Shown here: piece by piece, positions 37,634 through 48,000 of the stretch
How the letters are laid out: each line of letters begins with the position of its first letter
Position numbering within the stretch: the stretch's first letter is position 1
NCBI GenBank assembly: GCA_960531495.1
Contig: OY482849.1
Location: forward strand, 31,135,339 to 31,199,338
Source of the DNA: Zeus faber
Taxonomy: Eukaryota; Chordata; Actinopteri; Zeiformes; Zeidae
Reading direction: 5' to 3'
DNA: 64,000 nucleotides
Position numbers and translations under genes: made by a program
The notes under the pieces: generated by a model
Seen by the model: the letters and a program-made list of their open reading frames with translations, nothing else
The model's database searches: none
What the model was told of the DNA's origin: nothing

Positions 37634-38634
37634 CATTGGAATGTCATACATACATTTAAAAAGTATATCATGTCCTGATTTTTGGAATGGTGGTCTTTGA
37701 GTTCACTCTCGGTTTCATGTGTATGACGTGCACTGTGCGAGGTCAACGCCCTTTTTATTTTAGGATTAACTATCTGATCATAATGAAACTAGACGCTTCA
37801 CGCCATTTCTCTACCACTCACCCCGTGACCCATCCAAAAAACAAGTGGCTGCTATCTCGTCTCCCCTTGCTTTGTCTCCAGAAATCCCCGGAAACACAAT
37901 GTATATCGTGTTGTCCGCTTCATACTGTCTGTCTGCGTTCATTAGGGAAGCAGGCCGATTTAAGTAGAAAACTCCAAATAATGTCGACCATCTCCAGGCA
38001 AAGCTGTGCGTTTTGCAAGCGCTTGACTTTTATTTGAAGAGAGATACGATGGCGGCAGATGCATCCTCCAAGTTTAACCAGATTGGATACGGTACAGCCA
38101 GAGCAACATGAAACTAAACGGTGTGGCCCGCTGAGCAAGAACCGCCGAGCAGAGAAATGAAACTTAGAAATTCCTTTTTACGAATAAACCTCCCAAGTAG
38201 CCAACATCTGTATAGCCTTAGTAAGAGCCAACATGGGCCGGTAGCGTGCGGAGTAGTTGACTCCACCGCGGCCATTTGATGTGGTTGGTCTCCCTGTAGT
38301 TTTAGTGTAATTAAACAAGTCAAAATTCAAATGACTTGAATTTGACCCCCTTTTTTTCTTTCTTTTTTTTTTTTTGGCCATTTTTGGATCAAAACTAATA
38401 ATATTGCTGACTCCCAAAAATCCCCCCCCAAAATAAAGCGGTCATCGGGTCCAGTAATGGTGGTGATGATGGTGTTTTTATAAGAATGATAAAAGGGTGA
38501 TGTGATGCGGTGGCCATGTGACGATGACCTTGGTGTACTGATGTTGACGCTCACCAGATGCTGAGGCTCGCCACTAGATGGCGCTATGGAAGACACTGAC
38601 CGTCTGTGAAATGACACTCAAAAAGGCTTCATAT

Positions 38635-38640
38635 TTTAAT
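38635..38640 (-). promoter_or_regulatory. il20l: Candidate variant poly(A) signal of il20l
   Basis: ATTAAA on the minus strand, 374 nt past the stop. A closer AATAAA lies a few bases after the stop at about 39000 but inside a T/A run, so it is less convincing. Confidence 0.35.
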
Positions 38641-38811
38641 AACTTATTACACTCCATCAAATCAATACGAATTACATAAAAACAACAACAAAATAACATC
38701 CGCATGGTGAGAAAACAGGGCTGTTTGTTTTACAATTTAACAGATAAAAAATATTAAAAAAAAAACATTTATAGTTTGTCAATTATAAAAAAAAAAAGAA
38801 AAAGAAAGAGC

Positions 38812-38820
38812 AATAAATAA
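38812..38820 (-). promoter_or_regulatory. il20l: AU-rich nonamer in predicted il20l 3' UTR
   Basis: TTATTTATT on the minus strand, 194 nt after the stop, matches the functional AU-rich nonamer UUAUUUA(U/A)(U/A) known from unstable cytokine mRNAs. Confidence 0.55.
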
Positions 38821-39013
38821 AGAGTAAAAAATAAAGACAGAAAATAACAGCGTTACGTGTACAATTTAAGGCCGCACGCCAGACCTGAAAAGCAAATGCT
38901 GGTGTACGATGGCAGCATGGGCGTGAGCTCGCTGAATAGCAGCCGTGTCAGGCTGTGGAAACCTGTCGGACACATTTTGAGTTTTCGCTCTTTTTTTTAT
39001 TTTTTTTATTTTT

Positions 39014-39440
39014 TTATCTGCGCTCCAGGTCTCCTGTCCGCTGCTGCGTGTGCACCATTCCCTCCAGCCAGTCCAGCACCGTGCCCAGCTCCCCCACAGC
39101 CTTCACCACGCCCTGCTTCAGGTCCAGCTGCTCAGAGAGAGAGAGAGAGAGGGAATTAGTATTCGTTTGTGCTGTGGACATTTTATCCTATTGGTGACCC
39201 TGTCTGTCTATATATGGAGTATTTTATAATTATTTTTACGTGTGTGTATGGTTTTATGATGTATTAATCATACCTTTATAAACTCGCCATGCACAGCGTC
39301 CATAGTCTTATGGGTTTCCTCTGTACACGGGCATTGCTGGCAACAGAACAGATTTAAGGTTATTTATACATTACCATAAAGGTGTGTGTGCGCGTGTGTG
39401 CACCTCTGTATCTGTGTGTGCACCTCTGTGTGTGTGTGTG

Positions 39441-39500
<60 letters not shown>

Positions 39501-40530
39501 AACTCACGCAGCGGGCGAGCTCCCTCCGGAGGGTGAGGAAGGCGTTGGCCAGGGCGCTGGCAGAGCCCTGCTGCCGAGGCTGCATGGAGGCCTGGCTGCT
39601 GAACACCCTCTCCACGTAGAAACGCAGCAGCAGGTGAAAGAAGCAGCACGCCTCCCCCTGCTGGACAACACACAGCGCAGGCCTCGTCACACGGACGCGT
39701 ACGGTGCACGGTACACCGACGGTGTGGAGGGCAACCTAAATACCCTGACACAAGGACTCCACCTCGCTACAATCTGGAGGCGCCATTTGTGCTCCACCCG
39801 AGCAGTTTCCTGTAAGGAAAATTCTTCTCAACACTTTTACTTGTGCAGAGTGTTGGATTGAGGACTCTTTAAACCGTCCACATGCTCAGGTAAAGCAAGT
39901 GGAGCAAAATCAACCGCCACTACAATTATTATTCATTATTGAGTTTTCAAAGCAACATGAGCCCGCTAACAGAGTTCCCAAAATAGGCAGCGGCGGCCGA
40001 GGCATCAGACGCAAAAGCTAACAGATGATTTCCGGTGTCAAGGGGAAAGGTCCCAGAAGTCATGGCAGCATACGCCCAACGCCGTCAAGCTGCATCGGCA
40101 AAGAAGGCCGGGAAGGACCAGACTTAAAGGGGATCGGCTGGAACCCCGTGGGCTTCAAAAAGTCGTCTCATTCAGCTTAAAACTCACCTGAACGTTGTCG
40201 AACGCCACGGTCCTCAGAAGCTGCACTCCCATCTCACTGTCTCCAGTTATCTACACATTTGGAGACAACGGGAGAAGGTTTTTTTTTTTTTGTTTCTTTT
40301 GTTTTTTTCCCCTTCGATATTCACCGGCTCTCGTTTCGTTCGGCTGTCTGGACGTCGCTTCCTGCGTGTCTCACCGCGTTTGTGCGCATGTCGTTGTAGT
40401 GTTTCCGCAGCTCGTGCATGTGGACCCTGAGGGAGCAGCCCCCCAGGTGGATCCTGCGGCCCTCGGCCCGTCGGCTCAGGCAGTGGAGCAGGACGACCAG
40501 GCACAGGGAGGAGGCTGCCAGCGCGTTCAT
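39014..40530 (-). CDS. il20l: IL-19/20/24-family cytokine (IL-20-like), 5 exons
   Basis: Secreted IL-10-superfamily cytokine, expected to act on epithelial cells through IL-20-type receptors. Exons in transcription order: 40530-40375, 40250-40188, 39660-39508, 39336-39274, 39127-39014 (156, 63, 153, 63, 114 nt), 182 aa, all phase 0. Visible: a signal peptide (about 1-23), GRRIHLGGCSL like the N-terminus of IL-20, CCFFHLLLRFYVERVF matching the family signature, ANAFLTLRRELARC, QCPCTEE and VVKAVGELGTVLDWLE. Six cysteines (C32, C78, C79, C124, C126, C128) match the IL-20 pattern. Exon 3 and exon 5 acceptors each have two AGs three bases apart, so one Gln at each junction is uncertain. The next-door il10 has the same exon plan. 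One-to-one orthology to mammalian IL19, IL20 or IL24 cannot be claimed; fish papers use il20l, il19l or il24. Confidence 0.9.
39416..39497. repeat. (GT)n microsatellite in il20l intron 3
   Basis: A long GT run ends about 10 bases from the exon 3 donor, so the transcript carries a (CA)n tract right after that splice site. Confidence 0.95.
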
Positions 40531-40620
40531 GGCTCTTGAGGTCTGTGGAGCGTTTACAATCACAACTTGCAAATGTCCGGAGCATGTAATCGAGGGGGAA
40601 TATCCCAAGCATCCATCATC
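40531..40620 (-). promoter_or_regulatory. il20l: il20l upstream region with kappaB-like site
   Basis: GGGATATTCC on the minus strand (40606-40597) fits the NF-kappaB consensus GGGRNNYYCC and lies 67-76 nt before the ATG. No TATA box was found, so the start site, and whether the motif is promoter or 5' UTR, is unknown. Confidence 0.45.
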
Positions 40621-41263
40621 CAAGCATCAAGTCATAAGCATGGCATTGGATGATGGATATGGAAGAGCGCGGTGCAATAAAATACGAAATCACATCAGTG
40701 ATATTTAACACTATAACATACTGCGATACTAACCACCTCTTGTCTACATTTTCATCTCATTTCGTCATCAAGACTTTGTCATAATCGGACACTTTTTTTT
40801 TCCATGCCTGCAGATTTTGAGTCACCAACCCTAACCGGCTTATGGATATTCGTCGTATCACTAGCGAGGTGTACCTGGAGTGTTCTAACACTTATTGAGT
40901 GACGCATTTAAAAAAAAAAAATGGATCTAAATGCCGCCGCTGTGCACGGGACTTTGCTCGAGTACCACAAGACCAAAACTATCTGTGTAGCATCTGGTTC
41001 CTTTCCCGATGATGGATATCAATAAAAACCAAACGGTGCCGGCAATCGAGCAAGTGTCTTCCAAGGCACCGAGTCAATCAGGCAACACCACCTCCACCAC
41101 CCCCTGCACCACCCGATGACTCTGGGTCCGAACTCACCTGGGTGTCTTCTCTCAGAGGGACAGACAGAAGGACAGATGTGGCTCCTGCTGCCACTCATGT
41201 CTCCTCTTATAGTGGAGACAGGGAAAGGCTGCCAGGCGCTGCACAGGTTAGACAGGCACACGC

Positions 41264-41294
<31 letters not shown>

Positions 41295-41696
41295 GGTACA
41301 GGCACAGTGTGCACTGGGTTTACAGGAGGAGGAAGTGAACCAAAAGAAAAGGAAAATCCCACTTTCCTCTTCAGCGAACCACCTCAACTTGTCTTGGATT
41401 AATTGGAGTTAGTTCATTTCTTGACAGTGATTCATCATTTACTATTATTACCCCCCCCCCCCCCCCCGGTATTATAATCATTCTGTAGTGATGACCAAAC
41501 ATAGTAGCAATATTCATAGTCTTCAACAATATGATAAATAAAGTATGCTTAGATATTAAATTAGATATAAGATATCAAATAATACCATTGAGTATTATTA
41601 ATCTAATAATAACATATATCTACAGCCACTATTAATAATAATTATATAATTCATACATTAAGCTGTAAACAGGGAGTGTTTCTGATATATATTTTT

Positions 41697-41727
<31 letters not shown>

Positions 41728-42180
41728 AATTTTGGTTTATTTTTGTAAATCTATTTACTGGATTTCATGTTATTGCTATTATTTTTATCAAGTACATTTA
41801 TATGAAGTATTTTCTGACAGGTATACGGTGTAATTGCCTGCATGCACCTTGGACTGACTGCTTCAATATACCGTTTGTGGTGTTTTCGTTTTTTGCAAAA
41901 ATGTTGGATTTTAGACAGACTGCCTCCACTAACACCTTTCTCAGTTCTGGGATGTACGTCGTCAGATGTCGCTTCCACGTACTTGTGGGGAACACTCTCT
42001 CACTGCCCGACAGGAGTCAGACAGGATGGAGGAGTAAAAGGAGGTGGAGGTGGAAGGTCCAGCGCAGTTCCATTTTAAGACGGTGGGGAACAGCTGATCC
42101 AGGCTGCTCCCACAGGAGGAAGAACGTGAGTTTGATTTCAAGATACATCTATTGAAGTCTAGAAAGAGAGAGAGAGAGGG
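40621..42180. other. Intergenic region upstream of il20l
   Basis: No gene is recognised. It contains a (CA)n at 41259-41294, a C run at 41452-41467 and TA/T-rich sequence at 41680-41730. Confidence 0.5.
41259..41294. repeat. (CA)n microsatellite
   Basis: CA units with two CG interruptions at the left. Confidence 0.9.
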
Positions 42181-42182
42181 AC

Positions 42183-42569
42183 TGACGGATAGGTAGATGG
42201 ATGGATGGATGGAGGGATAGATGGATATAGTATGTAGATGGATAGATGGACAGACAGGTAGGTAGGTTGGCTGGCAGACAGACAGATAGATAGATAGATA
42301 GATGGATACAGTATATAGATGGATAGATGGACAGACAGGTAGGTAGATTGGTAGATATATAGATAGATACAGTGTATAGATGGACAGACAGACAGGTAAA
42401 TAGATAGACAAATAGATACACACACACACACACACACAGACAGAGAGGCCTGAGAGGAAATCAAACGGTGGAGCTGCTGCTGCCCTAGGAGGAAGTCAAC
42501 TTCTTCTAAATCTCAATGAATGACATCTCTGAACTCTGGATGAGAGATAAACAGACAGACAGGTAGGCG

Positions 42570-42610
<41 letters not shown>

Positions 42611-42988
42611 GGCTGAGAGGAAATCAAACGGTGGAGCTGCTGCTGTGTGGAACAGGACGGACAGGGAACAGCAGTGATCTGGATTCATGGAGATACTGAA
42701 GACGTTGTCTTCCTAGAAGGAAGTCAACTTCTTCTAAATCTCTATGAATGACATCTCTGAACTCTGGATAATAGACAGACAGACAAACAGACAGACAGGT
42801 AGGTAGATAGAAAGATAAATGGATAGATACTGTAGATAGATAGATAGAGGGACAGGGATAGACAGGTAGGTTGACAGACGGACAGACAGAGATAGATTGA
42901 TAGATAAATGATAGATCAATAGATAGACAGATGGATATGTAGACAGACAGATACAGACAAATACATAGATAGATGAATGATGGATATG

Positions 42989-43069
<81 letters not shown>

Positions 43070-43466
43070 GAATGATGGCTAGACAGACAGATGGATAGAT
43101 AAATAGACAGATGGATGAATGATGGATAGATAGACAGATAAATAGATAGATAGCTGAATGATGGATAGACAGACATTGATAGATAGCTAGACGGATAGAT
43201 AGACAGACAGATAGATAGAAAGACAGACAGATAGATAGATAGACTGACAGACATAGATTGACAGACAGACAGATAATTAAATAGATGAATGATGGATAGA
43301 CAGACATGGATAAATAGATAGAAAGACAGACAGATAGATAGATGAATGATGGATAGATAGATAGACAGACACAGATAGATAGATGATAGATAGACAGACA
43401 TATTGATAGATAGATAGACAGACAGACAGATAGATAGATAGATAGATAGATGGATGATGGATAGAT
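42183..43466 (+). repeat. GATA/GACA (Bkm-like) tetranucleotide array
   Basis: About 1.3 kb of GATA, GACA and GATG units on the plus strand in two blocks (about 42183-42420 and 42775-43466), with (CA)n runs at 42419-42439 and 42568-42607 and copies of a 100-160 bp unit between them. GATA/GACA mixtures are the components of Bkm satellite DNA. The minus-strand frame of 285 codons (Ser-Ile-Tyr-Leu repeats) is only the translation of this array. Confidence 0.95.
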
Positions 43467-43612
43467 GCACCTGGAAATCAAACCTCATTTCTCATCACAA
43501 CCTGACGTTGCACCCTGCTGCTCCTCCTTCATGGAGATTCTGAAGACGTCGACTTCCTCGAAGGAAGTCGACGTCTTCAGAATCTCCTTGAATGACTTCC
43601 CTGAACTCCAGT
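42452..43612. repeat. Three diverged copies of a palindrome-bearing unit
   Basis: Related sequences at about 42452-42545, 42611-42775 and 43474-43612 share AATCAAACGGTGGAGCTGCT or its relatives, GGAAGTCAACTTCTTC-like stretches and GAATGACATCTCTGAACTC. Copy 1 lacks about 70 bases present in copy 2. Copy 3 holds a perfect palindrome (43533-43587) where copy 2 has an imperfect one. Confidence 0.8.
43533..43587. repeat. Perfect 26-bp palindrome, 3-base loop
   Basis: Arms 43533-43558 and 43562-43587 are exact reverse complements around CGA. Pairing continues four more bases after one mismatch. Confidence 0.93.
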
Positions 43613-44361
43613 GACGGGTGTGTTCCTCTCTGAAATACTACGATCAACCCGAAACACCTCATTAACTTAGCCTTTTAAATATGTTTCACTCAAATTCATA
43701 CGTTGATCATTTTGGGGGATAGTTATTTTTGTGTTGTTTCTTGTCGCCGTGACGAACACACGGTGATTCCGCTCTCTTCAGCTGTCCTTGATCTCTTAAG
43801 GTGGAACCGACCACTCCTTTAGAAGTTCAACTCCGTCGTCGGCTTCTTCCTGCATTAGAAAAGGCAGCGTTTCCTGCTCTCCACTAGAGGTCCTCCCAGC
43901 CGATCCAGATTCTCCAGCTCCCGAATTCCACAGCATCAGTTTATCCAGCACAGTGTGGACGTAGAGATTTAGGAATACCTTATTACATTATGACCTTATA
44001 ACCTTCTTCTTCTTCACACACCACCCATTGTCGCTTCTCTTTATAGATGAAGTGGATATTGGTTGCGTAATAAAGTGGCCTATAATGCGTTTAACAAATA
44101 CAGCTGACATACAGTGTACGGTTGCTCTAAACCAATTGACTCACAAAGGCATGCTTCTTCGACATTCTTGCTCATTTTTCACACTTGCCCATTTGTTCAA
44201 AATATCAGATTTCAGGACACCTTAAACAACACTTTTTTTTTTTTTTTTCTTTTTGTCATGCCCCGACGTACCTCTAAAAGCCACCAAGAATAACCATACA
44301 TTGTTCATTAAGTCATGACGTATCCATTACTTACTTAAATGTCAATGGTCAAAGAAAAGGT
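43613..44361. other. Spacer before prelp 3' end
   Basis: No gene or clear repeat apart from a poly-T run at 44232-44249. Confidence 0.45.
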
Positions 44362-45077
44362 TTTATTTCCAAATATTTGTACAATGCTGCTTTATACATA
44401 AAGGCATAAAATGACTTTTTCTTTACAGTACCTTGAAAAAAACACAAGCACATCAAGGACAGTTTGAGGTTTGAGATCCACACAATCCTCAGTTCCCTCT
44501 GTTTGCGTTACTACGTCACATGCATACCCCTCTTCTCTGCCACATGTCAGTCAATGTGCCGGTGTTTTCAGGCTTTAGTCATTCTGCTATGCATGACTAT
44601 TGCATCTGTTTTATAATAAACAAAAAGACATACAATAAACTGCATAGATTCCTACAGAAACACAATCGTAACTCTGGTCGCATTGATCTAGACACATACA
44701 TGGAGAATCAGACTGGTTGGTTCTGTGGCCCTATGATTTGTTCGCACTCCGGATATTGACGGTCGCTTGTAAAAACCCGCTGAATTGGTCAAATTGAATC
44801 GGCAGATTTTGCGGATTCGTCACATTCGCACCTTCCTTGGGGCTCCACCGTCGATGACGAAACTCTGCAGCGTGTATGAGTGAGTCATACCTGTGCAAGA
44901 AAAGCTTGTTTCTAAGAGCACCATTAGCTTTTACCTCAGTCTGTACACTGTGTGTGTGTGTGTGTTTATGTTCATGTGTGTGTGCGTGCGTGCGTGCGTG
45001 CGTGTGTGTGTGTGTGTGTGTGCGTGTGCGTGCCCGCCCGCCTGTGCGTGTGCTTTGCGCGAGCACGTGTGCGGCAT
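44362..45077 (-). other. prelp: Probable 3' UTR of prelp
   Basis: Sequence from the stop to a minus-strand AATAAA at 44367-44362, about 715 nt. A (CA)n/(CACG)n tract on the transcript strand (45046-44951) begins about 30 nt after the stop. Confidence 0.55.
44951..45046. repeat. (GT)n with GTGC units
   Basis: Alternating purine-pyrimidine tract of GT and GC dinucleotides inside the predicted prelp 3' UTR. Confidence 0.9.
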
Positions 45078-48000
45078 CTAGATGATGATGGAGTGCAGGT
45101 GTCTGAAGCACATGATGACGTCCAGGGGAATGGGGGGGCTCAGGTGGTTGCCGTCCAGACGCAGGTACCTGGGGGACCAACATTTATGAACTTTTTTTAA
45201 GGAGCAGTGGAAAACATATTTCATGCCGCTGACGCGACTCACGCCTGTTTCCTGCAGATCTCTAATGTTCCCTGAGCCGACTTCCTCGTTCCGGCGGGTG
45301 CCGGCGTGTTCAGTGAAATGCTTTCATTATGTCATGCGGCGCTGACGTTACCTCAGCCTGGGGGCGAGGCTGTGGTCGCCCAGGTCGGCTTGCATGCTGG
45401 ACGGGCAGATCTGGGTGCCGTTGATACCTGCGTGGAAACACACGCCTACTTATTTAAAACCAACACGCTGGAAAAGAAAAAGAAAATAAAAGGTCTCTCT
45501 TAAACAGAGTGATTCAGTTAATTTCCACACCGCAGAGCTTTGTTTTCCGCTCAAATCTATGAAATCAGTTCTTTGACTTTGTGAGGTAATTCCGCATGTT
45601 TTATCCCCCTTTCTGTATTTCCTTCAGTGGTGGGAAGTCACAAAGTGCAAAGTCATCACTGTGTAACTGTACTTAAGTACATTTTTCAAGCATCTGTACT
45701 TAAGTATATTCCGTTTTGGAGACTTTCTTCTTTTTACTCCACTACATTTCAAAGCAAATATCTATACTGTTTACTCTACTACATCTCACACAAAAACCTT
45801 ATTTTAATTTGAAAATAAATCTGTATTTATATTTATATATTATTCAAATCAGGGACTGAGTCTATCAATGTGCTCATTTAGGTTTGAGGCTCATGATTAA
45901 TTAGGTCCATATCCTTATATGACTGACACCTATGTATATCATTTTTATGCCGGTCTATGTATATGCCATATTATACTTATATGGGGGAACTGGATATGAG
46001 AAGGATTATACCTTTAAATTCTTTGAGTACATTGAAGAGCAAGTCCTTATTTATTTTACTTAAATAGAAAGGTCATTGTGGTACATTCCCTTTTCTAGTA
46101 TTCAGGGTTTTTGTACTTTTACTTAAGTAAACGCTCTAAATACATCGTCCAAGACTGAAAACCAGTTAAATCAATGTGCAACTGTGGATATACACCGATC
46201 AGCCACAACATTAAAACCACCACTAATAAGCACTCATACTGTGTAGCTCCCCCTCGTTCCACCAAAGCACGAGGGGGAACGAGGTCTTGTGGAGTCCATG
46301 CCTCCCGTGGAGGCATGGACTCCACAAGACCTCTGAAGGTTTCCTGTGGTATCTGGCACCAAGACGTTAGCAGCAGATCCTTTAAGTCCTGGAAGTTGTG
46401 AGGTGGGACCCGTGTGGATCAGGCTTGTTGTTCCAGCACATCCCACATATGCTCCATCGGATCAGACCCTAACCCCGCCCATCCACATGACGTAGAAGAA
46501 AACGTGATTCATCAGACCAGGCCACCTTCTTCCATTGCTCCATGGTCCAGTTCTGAAACTCACATGCCCATTGTAGGAGCTTTCGCCGTTGGACAGGGAT
46601 CAGCATGGACACTCTGACAGGTCTGTGGCTACACAGTCCCATACGGTGGCTATATATATATACCATATAGTGGTACAGTGACACAGTGCATTGCATTTCT
46701 GCCTAACAGAAAGAAGGTCCTGGGTTCGATTCCAACCTGGGGCGCTGTGCACTGGAGGGTATCTCCTGATTAGGGACCTTTCTGTGTGGAGTTTGCATGT
46801 TCTCCCCGTGCTCACATGGGGTTTTGTCCATATCACATCATAAGAACCCCCACTAAAAACATGCACAACAAACATCATTTGACCAGCGATGGACATGGAA
46901 GTTGGTCCTCAGGCACTGTATTGTGAGCTGCCTGCCCCCCTGAAGGACAAGCCTTGATGAGATAAATGCAGGAAAGACATTTCACAGCCTCCATCTGCAT
47001 GTGTGTTGGCCATAGCTGCACATAATGCATGTGTTTGTGACAATCTCAATTCACATCAAGCTGTGATGCACTGTGTGTTCTGACACCGTTCTATCATAGC
47101 AGCATTAACTTTTTCACCAGTTTGTGCTACAGTAGCTCTTCTGTGGGATCGAACCAGACGGGCTAGACTTCGCTGCCCACGTGCATCAATGAGCCTTGGG
47201 CGGCCATGACCCTGTCACCGGTTCACCGGTTGTGCTTCCTTGGACCACTTTTGATAGGTACTAACTGCATACCGGGAACACCCCACAAACCTGCAGTACC
47301 AACCCATCCCCAGTGTCATCTTATCGCTATTATGACTGAGACACGTTCACCATACAATGATGTCACTGAACGTACTCTCGATGCTGTTGTGGTTGAGGTG
47401 CAGGTGCTCCAGGTGGATGCTGAACAGGGGCACGGACGTGAGCTGGTTGTGGGACAGCTGCAGGTCCAGCAGGGTGGACAGGTTGAACACGGCCTTGGGA
47501 AGCCCCTTATCGCTCAACAGGTTGTAGTTCAGCCTCACGAATGCCAGGCTGGTTAAGTGATGGAAGTAGTCTCTGCAATACGAGGGGGAAACGGGGAGAG
47601 CACTTGATATTTGACGTAGTCTCAGTGTTTATTAAATGCGGTGCATTGGGCGTCCCAGCATCTGTGTCTGCAGGTCAATGTGTGCATTGTATACTTGCTT
47701 TGGGATGTCTTCTATACGGTTTCTGTCCAGGAATAGCTGTATGACACCTGCGGGAACTCCGGTAGGCATCTTTTTGAGGATATTCCGGGCGAGGTTCAGC
47801 TGCATCAGGTTCTTTAGGTCCTTGAAGGTGTTTTTCCCCAAGTCGCTGTCACTCAGCTAGGACAGAAGACAACTAAATAAACAGGCTGTTGATTCCCCAG
47901 GGCTCATTCTAATTTACAGGAAAACAGGGGAAACAGAGAAGCTGTACCTGGTTGTGGTACAGGTCTAGCAGAGTCAGGTGGTCCATCTTGGTGAAGGCTC

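Larger units (their letters stand above)
34381..38620. other. Intergenic region between il10 and il20l
   Basis: No gene is recognised. It holds a self-complementary (ATT)n/(AAT)n tract at 34541-34602, a 13-bp inverted repeat at 35076-35105, GT-rich tracts at 35960-36060, TTAA and TTCA tetranucleotides at 36279-36315 and a (CA)n at 37569-37631. A short frame starting ATGGCGGCAG at 38049 in a good initiation context stops after 20 codons and is not called a gene. Confidence 0.5.
46193..47300 (-). mobile_element. Tc1-like element with nested SINE in prelp intron 4
   Basis: The left end CACCGATCAGCCACAACATT follows a TA at 46191-46192. The interior carries minus-strand transposase pieces, including WTMEQWKKVAWSDES with the first catalytic Asp and a second-Asp/Glu region replaced by palindromic sequence. 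The run is split by a foreign segment at about 46640-47040 and resumes with sequence matching the intron 8 copy in mapkapk2. The far inverted repeat is missing, so the element is truncated and inactive. Confidence 0.85.

Noticed and set aside
38049-38111. Short frame ATGGCGGCAGATGC with good start context
   Set aside because: It stops after 20 codons, no donor splice site restores a longer frame convincingly, and the peptide is unrecognised.
42183-43466. CRISPR-like regular repeats
   Set aside because: The units are four-base microsatellites in a vertebrate genome, with no spacer structure.
42624-43481. 285-codon minus-strand frame of Ser-Ile-Tyr-Leu-Cys repeats
   Set aside because: It is only the translation of the GATA/GACA array; the composition is that of the repeat in every frame.
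47690-47698. GT donor GTATAC for prelp exon 3
   Set aside because: It gives a phase that does not match the only usable acceptor frame for DYFHHLTSLAF; the GC donor three bases earlier fits.
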